Source of the DNA: Granulicella cerasi
Lineage (GTDB): Bacteria > Acidobacteriota > Terriglobia > Terriglobales > Acidobacteriaceae
Reading direction: 5' to 3'
Assembly (NCBI RefSeq): GCF_025685575.1
Contig: NZ_JAGSYD010000001.1
Coordinates: forward strand, 561,852-625,851
DNA length: 64,000 bases
The notes under the pieces were generated by a model, which did not search any database, was not told where the DNA came from, and was given only the letters and a program-made list of their open reading frames with translations. Positions 33,041 to 41,456 of this stretch are shown one piece after another (position 1 is the first letter of the stretch; every line of letters begins with the position of its first letter). Made by a program: the position numbers and the translations under genes.

Positions 33041-33670
33041 ATGCGCATGCCGCGCATTCCGCAGGTCGACGCCTACATTGAGAAGGCTCAACCCTTCGCC
33101 CAGCCCATCCTCATGCACATTCGCGAGACAGTGCACGCGGCCGTGCCGCAGGTCGAAGAAGCCATCAAGTGGCGTATGCCGTTCTTCGTCCACAAGGGCA
33201 TCATTCTGGCGAACATGGCGGGCTTCAAGAACCATGTGAACTTCGGCTTCTGGAACGGCAATGCGCCGACCGACCCGCAGCACACCGGCTCCATGCGCAA
33301 CTTCGACCATGTCACCGATCTCAAGGAGCTGCCGCCAGCGAAGGAACTGAAGCGCATGATGGTGGAGGCCGTGCGGCAGATCGACTCCGGCGAGCGCACC
33401 AGGAGTATCGTGCGCAAGGAAGATCCAGCCAAGGCGCGGCCCGAGGCCGAGGTGCCCACGGCCTTCGCAGCGGCGCTCAAGAAGAACAAAGCGGCTGCCG
33501 CAAACTTCAAGGCCTTCAGCCCGTCATGCCGTCGCGAGTACTGCACGTGGATCGACGAGGCCAAGCGCGATGAGACCCGCGACAAGCGCATCGCCGAAGC
33601 GATCGAGTGGATCGCCGAAGGCAAGCAGCGCCACTGGAAGTACCAGATGAAGATGAAGCAAAAGCAGTAA
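33041..33670 (+). CDS. YdeI/OmpD-associated family protein (DUF1801-containing)
   Basis: This 209-residue protein has a DUF1801-like first half (VDAYIEKAQPF, then EEAIKWRMPFFVHKG, HVNFGFWNG) and a C-terminal half of the YdeI/OmdA type (SPSCRREYCTWIDEAKRDETR and GKQRHWKYQM). The function of such proteins is not known; a member of the OmdA type was linked to stress and bacteriocin tolerance. Two ATGs are possible (33041 and 33047). It lies divergently from the EF-hand operon and is followed within 11 bp by mutY. Confidence 0.8.
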   Translation: MRMPRIPQVDAYIEKAQPFAQPILMHIRETVHAAVPQVEEAIKWRMPFFVHKGIILANMAGFKNHVNFGFWNGNAPTDPQHTGSMRNFDHVTDLKELPPAKELKRMMVEAVRQIDSGERTRSIVRKEDPAKARPEAEVPTAFAAALKKNKAAAANFKAFSPSCRREYCTWIDEAKRDETRDKRIAEAIEWIAEGKQRHWKYQMKMKQKQ

Positions 33671-33681
33671 GCTTTCAGTAG

Positions 33682-34908
33682 ATGCCTCGACGTAAAGCCG
33701 CACCCCCAGCCGAAGACCAATCCGCAGAGAGTGCACCGCATCTCGCGTTTGATCCTGCAGAGTTTTCCGCGCGGTTGGCGCATTGGTTCAAGCACAACGC
33801 ACGCGATCTGCCATGGCGCAACATCCGCGACCCGTATGCGACGTGGCTCTCCGAGATCATGCTGCAGCAGACGCGCGTGGCCACGGTCATCGAGCGTTAC
33901 GTTGAGTTCCTCGAACGCTTTCCCACGGTCACGGCGTTAGCAGAAGCCGAAGAAGCCGACGTGCTCGCGCTCTGGAGTGGCCTCGGCTACTATCGCCGCG
34001 CGCGCATGTTGCATCGCGGAGCGCAGTTCGTGCTGCGCGAGTTCGACGGCAAGCTTCCGCGCACATCGCATGAGCTGCGCACGTTGCCCGGCGTGGGCGA
34101 CTACACCGCCGCCGCCATCGCGAGTATCGCTTTCCGCGAGCGCATTGCGGCCATCGACGGCAACGTGGAGCGCGTGATCAACCGCGTGCTCGGCTGGCCC
34201 GAAGATCGCTCCACCAAAGCCCGCGCGGCGCTGCAGCAAGTGGCGCAATCGCTGGTGCCGCCGCTTCTCTCGCCACGGTCGAAAGCCAATCCGCCGGGTG
34301 ATCACAATCAGGCGATGATGGAGCTCGGTGCGACGGTTTGCACACCACGTTCGCCCCTCTGCCTGCAATGCCCTGTGGTTGAGTTCTGCCAGACGCGTGG
34401 TGAACACATCACCGCGCCGCGCGCGAAGCAGAAGAGCCGCACCGTTGCCTACCTGCTCGCGATCCGCAAGCGCGGCACGAGCACGGAGGTGCTGCTGCAT
34501 AAGCGCGACGCGCAGCAGAGTCTGATGGCCAATATGCTGGAGCTTCCGCCGCTGCCGATGGAGGCCGTCGCCGAGCGCGAACCTACGCTGCGGCTGCGCC
34601 ATAGCATCACGGACACCAGCTACTACGTGCAGATTTTTACGGAGTCGGCGCCAGGAGTTCCGCCGCATCATGATCCCGACGTCATCGACGAGTATCACGA
34701 CGAACTGGTCGTGGCTACGCCGGATGACCACGTCGATAGCTCGGAGTTGTTGCCGCAGATCGCGGCTTCTGCAGAGGCGTTGCAGTGGCACAACACGAAG
34801 CTGCTGGCGTTGCTTCCGCTTACCGGCCTTGCGCGAAAAGCCCTGCAGCGCAGCGGCGTGATGCTTGTGCCGCGACCAACGCTTGCAGGGCTTCCACCGC
34901 TGGAGTAG
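33682..34908 (+). CDS. mutY: Adenine DNA glycosylase
   Basis: This 408-residue glycosylase removes adenine paired with 8-oxoguanine. The catalytic Glu is E58 in SEIMLQQT, and the HhH-GPD motif is LPGVGDYTAAAIASIAF with D159 in IDGN. The [4Fe-4S] Cys are C220, C227, C230 and C236. A C-terminal NUDIX-like domain (about 250-390) recognises the oxidised base, and RLRHSITDTSYY fits. Its stop codon directly adjoins that of the convergent esterase gene (TAGCTA). Confidence 0.93.
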   Translation: MPRRKAAPPAEDQSAESAPHLAFDPAEFSARLAHWFKHNARDLPWRNIRDPYATWLSEIMLQQTRVATVIERYVEFLERFPTVTALAEAEEADVLALWSGLGYYRRARMLHRGAQFVLREFDGKLPRTSHELRTLPGVGDYTAAAIASIAFRERIAAIDGNVERVINRVLGWPEDRSTKARAALQQVAQSLVPPLLSPRSKANPPGDHNQAMMELGATVCTPRSPLCLQCPVVEFCQTRGEHITAPRAKQKSRTVAYLLAIRKRGTSTEVLLHKRDAQQSLMANMLELPPLPMEAVAEREPTLRLRHSITDTSYYVQIFTESAPGVPPHHDPDVIDEYHDELVVATPDDHVDSSELLPQIAASAEALQWHNTKLLALLPLTGLARKALQRSGVMLVPRPTLAGLPPLE

Positions 34909-35781
34909 CTACTTCTTCTTCAGGTTCGTATCGAGGAACGCAAGTACCGCCTGCAGGTTTTCCTGCGCGTAGCGAGAGTGCTTCCAGTAGTTGTGTCCGC
35001 CTCCGCGCGCTACGTAGTAGGTCACGTTGTTGCCGTCCGCCTGCATCGCGGCCATGAACTTCTTCGCCTGCACGTCGGGGATCATGTGATCGTGATCGCC
35101 GTGGCCCACAAAGATCGGCACAGCGTTCGGGGTGATGTGGCTTTGCGGGGAAGCGTCATCGCAGACCTCTTGCACCGCTGCGCAGTGGCCGCCGAGGTAG
35201 CGGCGCAGCAGGAAGTGCTCGGTGTGCGCGTCGTACAGGCCGTTCAGTACAACAGCTGCTTGTACCGGCACGGCGTCGCGCTCCATCTGCCCTTCCGGCA
35301 GGATCGCGGGGCCATTCGGTTCCAGTGCAGCGAGCGCCGCCAGCTCTCCGCCGGCTGAGCTTCCGAGCACCGCGATGCGGTTCGGGTCGAGGTGATAAAA
35401 CATCGCGCGCAGACGCAGGAAGCGCACAGCCGCGCGAAGCTCCATCCACGACCACGGGAACGACAGCTTCTTCTTGTCGTAATCGATCGTCAGCGCGGCG
35501 TAGCCATGCTGCGTGAGCTCCAGCGCGAGCTTCTTCATCTCCGTGCGCGAGCCGGAGCGCCACGCGCCGCCATGCACGAGCACCACTACGGGGTAGCCGC
35601 CCGCAGGCGCATCTTCATGCGGCCGATAGAGGTCGGCCTCGTAGATGCCGGTGCGGTCTACGGTGTAGGCGATGGCGTGCGAAGGATGGAAGATTCCGGC
35701 GTGAGCGCCGGCAACCGTGCTCAACAGAGCAGCACAAACGGTGGCAGTAGCAACGAAATTACGGCAGCAGCGAACGAACAT
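34909..35781 (-). CDS. Secreted alpha/beta hydrolase, esterase type
   Basis: This 290-residue protein has a Sec signal peptide (NFVATATVCAALLSTVAGAHA) and an alpha/beta-hydrolase fold. The oxyanion segment is HGGAW (70-74), the nucleophile is S142 in GSSAGG, and the catalytic His is in GGGHNYW. The pattern resembles feruloyl esterase-like or acyl-esterase enzymes that act on plant or polymer material. The substrate is inferred only. The ATG is at 35781 with a weak AAGAGA site. Confidence 0.85.
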   Translation of the reverse strand: MFVRCCRNFVATATVCAALLSTVAGAHAGIFHPSHAIAYTVDRTGIYEADLYRPHEDAPAGGYPVVVLVHGGAWRSGSRTEMKKLALELTQHGYAALTIDYDKKKLSFPWSWMELRAAVRFLRLRAMFYHLDPNRIAVLGSSAGGELAALAALEPNGPAILPEGQMERDAVPVQAAVVLNGLYDAHTEHFLLRRYLGGHCAAVQEVCDDASPQSHITPNAVPIFVGHGDHDHMIPDVQAKKFMAAMQADGNNVTYYVARGGGHNYWKHSRYAQENLQAVLAFLDTNLKKK

Positions 35782-35856
35782 GTATCTCTTGGGATGCCGC
35801 GCGGGTTGCGAAGGTTCCGCAACACCCTGAGAAACACGGTCCTCTCCTAGTATCGC

Positions 35857-37203
35857 TCACATATATTCTGCGCCGTACTCGACCGGAATTTGAGTAAACG
35901 CGATGCGCGTCGGCGCAGCCTCGCGCGCGGGCAACATTCCTGCAAAATGCAGCGTAGTGTGGCCGTATTTCAGATTCAACTTGTCCATGGCGGCCGACAA
36001 CTCAGACCGATTGCCGGGCTCGTCGAAGAGCTTCACCTGCATTTCGTCGTCGGAGACCAGGTTCCGCAGCGTCACGCCGACAAAGAACGGCTTCTGGTGC
36101 TCTTCCCCCTGCGGGCGCTTGGCCCACATGCCGCGCAGGGCTTCCAGCAGCGTCAGCGTGTCGTTGCAGTGCGCGAATCGAGCTTCCATCGCCCAACCCG
36201 TCTGCGTAATGCCGCTGTTGTGCTTCTTCACGCGGCCTTGCGTTTGCTGGCTCTGCTCGCGCGTCAGCGAATACTTGATCGTCACCGCAAGCGTCGCTGC
36301 ATGGAACTTCTCCATGCGCAGCCGCATTGATGCCTTATGCAGCAATTTGTGCGCAACGGCCCACGCACCCTCCTGCGAGCGATGCTCCGGCGCGAGCACA
36401 TGCGAATGCCCCAGCGACTTCTGCGCCTCGTTTGGCACCGGCGCACCATCGTCGCCGGTCACGTGCCCGCGCAGCCAGTGGTAGAGCCGATCACCCCACA
36501 CGGAATCCCACAACGCGTGCATGCCCGCGCGATCGAGCGCTAGCAGTTGCGGCATCGTGGTGATGCCCTTGGCGTTCAGCCGCACCTCGGTCTTGGCGCC
36601 GACACCCGGCAGATCGCGCAGCTCAAGATGGGCGATCGCGCGCGGCAACTGTGAGGGCAGCAGACCAATCAGCCCATCGGGCTTCTGCATATCGCTGGCG
36701 ATCTTCGCGAGGTAACGATTCGGCGCCATGCCGATCGAGCAACGCAGCGTAGAGCCCACGTTTTCTCGAATCGCCCGCTTGATGTCGAGCGCAATGCGGC
36801 GCGCATTGGCAGGCTGGCGTTCCTTGCCCATCAGCTCGCACACCATCTCGTCGATCGACGGAGTATGTGCCACCGGGCAAACGTTGTTCACCGCTTCAGC
36901 GATCGCGTGCGAGGTCTTTGCATACTCCGTATGCGATCCGTTGACCAGGATGATGTCGGGGATGATCTTCTTGGCTTCGCCGACCTTCGTGCCAGTCTTG
37001 ACGCCCTTGTCCTTGCACTCGTAGCTCGCCGCAATGATGGTGCCGGTGTCCGACATTGTGCCCACCACCGCCGTCGGCTTGCCGCGATACTCCGGATGGT
37101 TCTCCTGCTCTACGGAGGCGAAGAAGCTGTTCAGGTCGACGTGCAGAAAGCCGAAGAAATCCTCTGATTCATCGGTTTTCAAATCGAGCGTCGACACAGG
37201 CAT
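35857..37203 (-). CDS. Y-family DNA polymerase (DinB/Pol IV type)
   Basis: This 448-residue translesion polymerase has the catalytic Asp D23 in HVDLNSFFASVEQ and D118/E119 in PSIDEM. The helix-hairpin-helix thumb is LRDLPGVGAKTEVRL, and the C-terminal little-finger part follows to about 400. The RIAFTQIPVEYG tail differs from the usual clamp-binding end. The ATG at 37203 lies directly after AGGAG with no spacer; a GTG at 37197 has a better distance and is an alternative start. Such enzymes copy damaged DNA at low fidelity. Confidence 0.88.
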   Translation of the reverse strand: MPVSTLDLKTDESEDFFGFLHVDLNSFFASVEQENHPEYRGKPTAVVGTMSDTGTIIAASYECKDKGVKTGTKVGEAKKIIPDIILVNGSHTEYAKTSHAIAEAVNNVCPVAHTPSIDEMVCELMGKERQPANARRIALDIKRAIRENVGSTLRCSIGMAPNRYLAKIASDMQKPDGLIGLLPSQLPRAIAHLELRDLPGVGAKTEVRLNAKGITTMPQLLALDRAGMHALWDSVWGDRLYHWLRGHVTGDDGAPVPNEAQKSLGHSHVLAPEHRSQEGAWAVAHKLLHKASMRLRMEKFHAATLAVTIKYSLTREQSQQTQGRVKKHNSGITQTGWAMEARFAHCNDTLTLLEALRGMWAKRPQGEEHQKPFFVGVTLRNLVSDDEMQVKLFDEPGNRSELSAAMDKLNLKYGHTTLHFAGMLPAREAAPTRIAFTQIPVEYGAEYM

Positions 37204-37251
37204 CTCCTGCCTCTATTTTATTCGCCCCTTCTTCGCCCGCAACCGCAATCT

Positions 37252-38532
37252 TCAGCCTTCCGCGACCGGCTCCGGGCCTCGCGTCGGCTTACTGGGCACG
37301 GCCACCTTGACGGCTTTACCGGTGCGCGCTGATTCGTAGATCGCTTCGAGCAGCTTCTGGTCCTGTAAGCCCTCTTCACCGGGGGTGTGCGGAGGCAGAT
37401 TCTTCAGTACGCAGGTCGCCATGTGGTCCATCTCCAGCGCGAACTGGTCCTGCTCCTGGATGCGCGGCTGCATCTGGGTTTCGGTGCCATCGACGAGCTT
37501 CGACATCATCAGCTTGTTACCGTGATAGCCAAAGGCCGGCTCCAGCGCACCCCACGCTTCAACTCCTTCCACGCGGTAAAACTGCGAACTGTGTCCGGCG
37601 TAGCCTGTGTTGCAAGACGCGATAAGCCCCGACGGAAACCGCAACGTGAATGAGCAGGTCGCCTCGACTTCGGTAAAGCGCGGATCATCCTTCGGCTGCC
37701 ATGTTGTGCCGCTCACCTCGTAGGGCTCCTCATTGCTGAGGAAGCGCGCCGCGTTCAGGCAGTAAATGCCGACGTCGGGCAGGCATCCACCGCCCGCCAT
37801 TGCCTTCTTCAAACGCCATTGGTCTTCGCGTCCCTGGTTCTGCGTGTTGGACGCGATGAACGAGCGCAGCGTGCCCAGCTTGCCTTCGCGGATCATCTTC
37901 GCCAGCGCGCGATTATTCGGCTCATACTGCTGGCGATACGCGACCATCAGCTTCACGCCGGCCTTATCGCACGCGGCGATCATGCGCTCGCACGCCGCGA
38001 CCGTCGTCGCCATCGGCTTTTCGCACAGGATGTCTTTGCCCAGCTTCGCGCCGCGCAGCACGTACTCCTCGTGCATATTGTTGGGCAGCACGATGTAGAT
38101 CACCTTGACCTCCGGCATCTGCGCCAGCTTCTCGTACTCGCTGTAGTGCAGCACGGCTTCAGGGCGCACGTTGTACTGCCGCGCGAGCTTCATGCCCTTG
38201 TCGAGATTGCCGTCATGCCCGGTAACGAACGCGACCGGCTTGCAGTACTTCGTCTTCGCCATCGCGGGCAGAATCGCCTCCAGCGAGAGCGCGCCCAGAC
38301 CCACCACCGCAAAGCCGACGCGCTGGTCGTCGTTGCGGAACGGCCCGGGAGTTTTCGTCTTCGGATCGGTGGCCGCATGCTCGCCCGGCGGTGGTTCCAC
38401 CTTGTTGGGCGCGGCACTCGAACTCTGCTGCGCGGCGGCAACGCTTAAGCCTGCAGCGGCTGCGGCTCCGCCGGCGGTCCTCAGAAAGTTGCGACGATTC
38501 AGCGGAAACGGAAGCACATTCATCTCGCTCAT
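37252..38532 (-). CDS. Tat-exported Gfo/Idh/MocA oxidoreductase
   Basis: This 426-residue glucose-fructose-oxidoreductase-like enzyme has a Tat signal (LNRRNFLRTAGGAAAAAG), the dinucleotide loop VGLGALSLEAILPA and the family segment ILCEKPMATT with YRQQYEPNNRA. The C-terminal sheet domain follows (about 230-420). Periplasmic enzymes of this type carry tightly bound NADP and oxidise sugars. Two other ATGs (38541, 38523) are possible. It differs clearly from the cytoplasmic relative at 13078. Confidence 0.87.
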   Translation of the reverse strand: MSEMNVLPFPLNRRNFLRTAGGAAAAAGLSVAAAQQSSSAAPNKVEPPPGEHAATDPKTKTPGPFRNDDQRVGFAVVGLGALSLEAILPAMAKTKYCKPVAFVTGHDGNLDKGMKLARQYNVRPEAVLHYSEYEKLAQMPEVKVIYIVLPNNMHEEYVLRGAKLGKDILCEKPMATTVAACERMIAACDKAGVKLMVAYRQQYEPNNRALAKMIREGKLGTLRSFIASNTQNQGREDQWRLKKAMAGGGCLPDVGIYCLNAARFLSNEEPYEVSGTTWQPKDDPRFTEVEATCSFTLRFPSGLIASCNTGYAGHSSQFYRVEGVEAWGALEPAFGYHGNKLMMSKLVDGTETQMQPRIQEQDQFALEMDHMATCVLKNLPPHTPGEEGLQDQKLLEAIYESARTGKAVKVAVPSKPTRGPEPVAEG

Positions 38533-38563
38533 GCCTTGCAAGATGCGTTTCTTGCGAACGCAA

Positions 38564-38589
38564 GATGCCCTCGCCGAAGCGAGGGCATC
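38564..38589. terminator. Hairpin downstream of the 38612 gene
   Basis: A perfect 11-bp stem (38564-38574 with 38579-38589) with a CGAA/TTCG loop lies 22 nt beyond the stop of the coupled pair 38612-39212. The following T-run is weak. Confidence 0.65.
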
Positions 38590-38611
38590 GTCCTGCGTTG
38601 GTCACATCAAA

Positions 38612-38989
38612 CTATTCGGAAAGCTTCAGCGTGTAGCTAAGATTCGGCTTGCTGTTGAACATGCTCACGCTCTTCGTCTTCGACTTGGCCCCGTTCAACT
38701 CGGCCCAAACATCGTAGTCGCTGGAAAGCGAAAGCTGGCCGAAGTGAAAGTATCCCTTCGCATCGGTCAGGTAGCTCTTGATGGAGAGCGTCTTGGTGTC
38801 CTTGATGTAGACGACCGCATTCTCGATGGGCTTACCGTCCTTGCCGTTCACCGTGCCTTCCACGGTGCGGACAGCCGGTTGCCCTGTCGGCGACTGAGCG
38901 CGCGTCACAGGGGAGCTCGAAACTACGGCGACGCCGCAGACAAGCAGCGCGGCCGAAAGAGCAAGCGCACCTGCGAGTCGCTTACTCAT
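38612..38989 (-). CDS. Secreted carboxypeptidase-regulatory-like domain protein
   Basis: This 125-residue protein has a signal peptide (KRLAGALALSAALLVCGVAVV) and one Ig-like/transthyretin-like domain: VEGTVNGKDGKPIENAVVYI, then YLTDAKGYFHFGQL and YDVWAELNGAKS. This is the carboxypeptidase regulatory-like fold common in acidobacterial surface proteins. The ATG lies within the last codons of the LysW-like gene (ATGAGTAA overlap of 8 nt), so translation is coupled. Its role is unknown. Confidence 0.78.
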   Translation of the reverse strand: MSKRLAGALALSAALLVCGVAVVSSSPVTRAQSPTGQPAVRTVEGTVNGKDGKPIENAVVYIKDTKTLSIKSYLTDAKGYFHFGQLSLSSDYDVWAELNGAKSKTKSVSMFNSKPNLSYTLKLSE

Positions 38990-39212
38990 CGTCGTCATCG
39001 TCGTCGTAGTCATCGTCATCATCATCGTCGTCGTAGTCGTCGTCTTCCTCGTCTTCGTCTTCCTCATCTCCAACGGGAGCCAACTCCAGCGGATCGCTCG
39101 ATACTACTTCCAACTCGGTTCCGCACTCGTCGCAGGTAAGGGTCTGCCCCTCAACTGCCTCTTCGGCGTCCACATCCAACGGGTTGTCACATTCCGGGCA
39201 TGCTACTGACAT
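38982..39212 (-). CDS. LysW-like zinc ribbon with poly-Asp tail
   Basis: This 76-residue protein has the LysW plan: Cys pairs C5/C8 and C27/C30 (ACPECDN, TCDECGT), then LEVVSSDPLELAPV and a very acidic tail ending in Glu. LysW carries lysine or ornithine intermediates on its C-terminal Glu. Here, however, the tail is lengthened to about 27 mostly Asp residues (49-76) with two Tyr. GGAGG lies upstream. No lysX-type ligase is near. The poly-Asp tail is encoded by a GAT/GAC repeat, which may vary in length. A carrier or metal-binding role is inferred. Confidence 0.75.
   Translation of the reverse strand: MSVACPECDNPLDVDAEEAVEGQTLTCDECGTELEVVSSDPLELAPVGDEEDEDEEDDDYDDDDDDDDYDDDDDDE
38985..39060. 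repeat. GAT/GAC trinucleotide repeat in the LysW-like tail
   Basis: This is a nearly pure run of Asp codons (ATC/GTC on the plus strand) broken by a few Glu and Tyr codons. Such runs are prone to slippage in steps of three bases, so the tail length is likely to differ among strains. Shifted frames give Met- or Thr-rich runs that are not genes. Confidence 0.7.
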
Positions 39213-39441
39213 AAACCCTGTCCTCCAGCGAAAATTTTGCGCGCATCCTTGTAGCATTGAACTGCAAGGAGTTTGCCGCTCCCTCCGTTTTAGCGAGGTA
39301 GCCGTGACTCGTCAACATGGGACGCATGAAGATCCTCCACGGTTTCTTCATCGAGCAGTTTTCTTCATCAAATTTCATACTGCTTCAAGTGGGTGGAAAC
39401 CCTCGCGGCAGTTTGCCTTTCTCCGAGGAACCCGGTCGACC

Positions 39442-40281
39442 ATGGCATCGAACACCATCCCCTTCGCGCTGCCGCCCTTCCGTGGGCTGGTGAAGCGCAT
39501 CGTGCTCGCCGCGCTTGCGGTCTGGGCCGTCACCTTTGCTCTTTCCCTGATCTCGTCGGAGATGGCCGGCCTCGTCTACGCCAAGTTCGGCCTCGTACCG
39601 CAGGATTTTTGCTCAGGACTGCTCTGGCAGCCGCTCACCTATCCGCTCGTCAGCGTGAAGCAAGATATCTTCGGCCTGCTTCTCAGCCTGCTGTCGTTCT
39701 GGTTTTTCGGCTCCGCGCTGGAAAGCGAACGCGGCATTCGCTGGTTTGGCGAATTCATTGTTTTCTCGAGTGTTACCGGCTCCGTCGTCGCCGCAGTGTT
39801 GAGCCGCCTCGCCTTTGAAAACTCCCCCAGCCTGAGGCCATCGATGGTGGTCCTGGGCCTGGGACCATTGAACATTCTGCTACTGCTCGCGTTTGCGCGA
39901 ATGCACCCCGAAGACGAACTCGTCTTCAACTTCATCCTGCGCATGAGGGCCAAATACCTCGCGGCGATCTTCATCCTCATTTACGTTGCCAGCGCCATGA
40001 CCACCGGTCACCGCCTGGACCTCCTCGTCGCTGTCTGTGTCTCGCTCGCGGGCCTCGCGTTCCTCCGCTTTGCGCCCTACTTCGGCTTCCGCCTGCACAT
40101 TTCCGAGCGGTACTACCGCATCCGCAACGCGCAGCAGATTCGCAAGCGCCGCCGCGCGGCCAAGAAGTTCAAGGTGTATATGAACCAGCAGGGCAAGGAC
40201 GTCAGCATCGACTCCAGCGGACGTTACATCAAGCCCGAAGAAGAGCGTCGCGACCCCAACGATCGCAGCTGGATGAACTAA
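39442..40281 (+). CDS. Rhomboid-like membrane protein, catalytic Ser not visible
   Basis: This 279-residue membrane protein has about six helices and a cytoplasmic basic tail (RKRRRAAKKFKVYMNQQ, then the DUF6576-like end). The helix plan resembles rhomboids (LLWQPLTYPLVS, then FGLLLSLLSFWFFGSALESERG), but the usual GASG active site is replaced by VVLGLGPLNILLLLAF and no matching His is clear. It is therefore more like an inactive, pseudo-rhomboid protein. The function is inferred as membrane-protein handling. No ribosome site is evident just before the ATG. Confidence 0.75.
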   Translation: MASNTIPFALPPFRGLVKRIVLAALAVWAVTFALSLISSEMAGLVYAKFGLVPQDFCSGLLWQPLTYPLVSVKQDIFGLLLSLLSFWFFGSALESERGIRWFGEFIVFSSVTGSVVAAVLSRLAFENSPSLRPSMVVLGLGPLNILLLLAFARMHPEDELVFNFILRMRAKYLAAIFILIYVASAMTTGHRLDLLVAVCVSLAGLAFLRFAPYFGFRLHISERYYRIRNAQQIRKRRRAAKKFKVYMNQQGKDVSIDSSGRYIKPEEERRDPNDRSWMN

Positions 40282-40386
40282 CGAGAACCGCATCCGTCGC
40301 ACATCGCAACAACGCACACGAGCCGACGGAAAAAACGAAGCATCGCTCTACGAGCACAGGAGTCTAACCACGCAAGGAGAAGACTC

Positions 40387-41337
40387 ATGCAAAAGCGTTC
40401 GCTCGGAAAGAGCCACCTCGAGATCGTGCCTCTGGTGCTCGGTGGCAATGTGTTTGGTTGGACCGCCGATGATGCCACCTCGTTCCGCATCCTCGACGCC
40501 TTCGTCGATGCCGGCTTTGACGCCGTGGACACCGCGAACATGTACTCGGCCTGGGTGCCGGGCCACAAGGGCGGCGAGTCGGAGACCGTGATCGGCAAGT
40601 GGTTCGCGCAGGGTGGCAAACGCGAAAAGGTGAAGCTCTTCACCAAGGTCGGCAACCCCATGGGCGACGGCTCCAAGGGGCTCAAGAAGGAATACATCCT
40701 CCAGCAGGTCGAAGACTCGCTTAAGCGCCTGCAGACCGACCACATCGATCTCTACCAGTCGCACATGGACGACGACACCACGCCGCTCGACGAAACGCTG
40801 GAGGCCTATCAGATCCTCATCGGCCAAGGGAAGGTCGGAGCCATCGGTGCATCGAACTACGGCGGCGCGCGCCTCGCAGAAGCACTCGAAGTTTCCAACG
40901 CGAAGAACCTGCCGGCGTACATCTCGCTGCAGCCCGAGTACAACCTCTACGACCGCGCGAAGTATGAGAGCGATCTCGCTCCTGTGCTTTCGAAGTACGG
41001 TATCGGCTCCATCGTGTACTGGCCGCTGGCGTCGGGCTTCCTCACGGGCAAGTACAAGACAAAGGCCGATGCTGCGGGCGCAAAGCGCGAAGGCATGGTC
41101 GGCAAGTACTTCGACGATCGCGGCCTGAAAATTCTGAAGGCGCTCGCCGAAGTCAGCGAAGAGACCGGCGCCGCGCAGGCCACCGTAACGCTTGCATGGA
41201 CGCTCGCACAGCCAACGGTCACCGCGCCCATCGCCAGCGTCAGCAAGCCGGAACAGCTCGATGCTCTGCTGGCTTCGGTGTCGCTCAAGCTGAGCGAGGA
41301 ACAAGTCAAAAAGCTCACCGACGCCAGCGCCTACTAG
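40387..41337 (+). CDS. Aldo/keto reductase
   Basis: This 316-residue, NADPH-dependent TIM-barrel oxidoreductase has the catalytic Asp and Tyr in DAVDTANMYSAW. The LFTKVGNPMGDG segment holds the Lys, and the following His-containing LYQSHMDDD strand completes the usual set. The C-terminal WPLASGFLTGKY and TVTAPIASVSKPEQ segments fit the AKR family that acts on a range of aldehydes and sugars. GGAG lies upstream of the ATG. The gene is monocistronic with a strong terminator. Confidence 0.92.
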   Translation: MQKRSLGKSHLEIVPLVLGGNVFGWTADDATSFRILDAFVDAGFDAVDTANMYSAWVPGHKGGESETVIGKWFAQGGKREKVKLFTKVGNPMGDGSKGLKKEYILQQVEDSLKRLQTDHIDLYQSHMDDDTTPLDETLEAYQILIGQGKVGAIGASNYGGARLAEALEVSNAKNLPAYISLQPEYNLYDRAKYESDLAPVLSKYGIGSIVYWPLASGFLTGKYKTKADAAGAKREGMVGKYFDDRGLKILKALAEVSEETGAAQATVTLAWTLAQPTVTAPIASVSKPEQLDALLASVSLKLSEEQVKKLTDASAY

Positions 41338-41342
41338 GGGTT

Positions 41343-41446
41343 GTTCTACGTTCTACGTTCTAAGTTGTAAGTGAAATAAAAAGCGAATGCGCTCCTTTGG
41401 GAGCGCTTTCGCTTTTGTCCTCTACTTACAACGTAGAACCTACAAC
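41343..41446. terminator. Bidirectional terminator inside a longer inverted repeat
   Basis: The core is a 16-bp stem (41380-41395 with 41400-41415, one mismatch) rich in T at both outer sides. It is flanked by an outer inverted pair: GTTCTAAGTTGTAAGT near 41357-41372 and ACTTACAACGTAGAAC at 41424-41439, with one mismatch. The outer words recur at 45615-45637. It separates two convergent genes. Confidence 0.85.
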
Positions 41447-41456
41447 ACAGAACGGA

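Noticed and set aside
38612-39073. Longer start for the secreted beta-sandwich protein giving a Met/Thr-rich N-terminus
   Set aside because: That N-terminus is a shifted reading of the Asp-codon repeat of the LysW-like gene; the start at 38989 gives a proper signal peptide.
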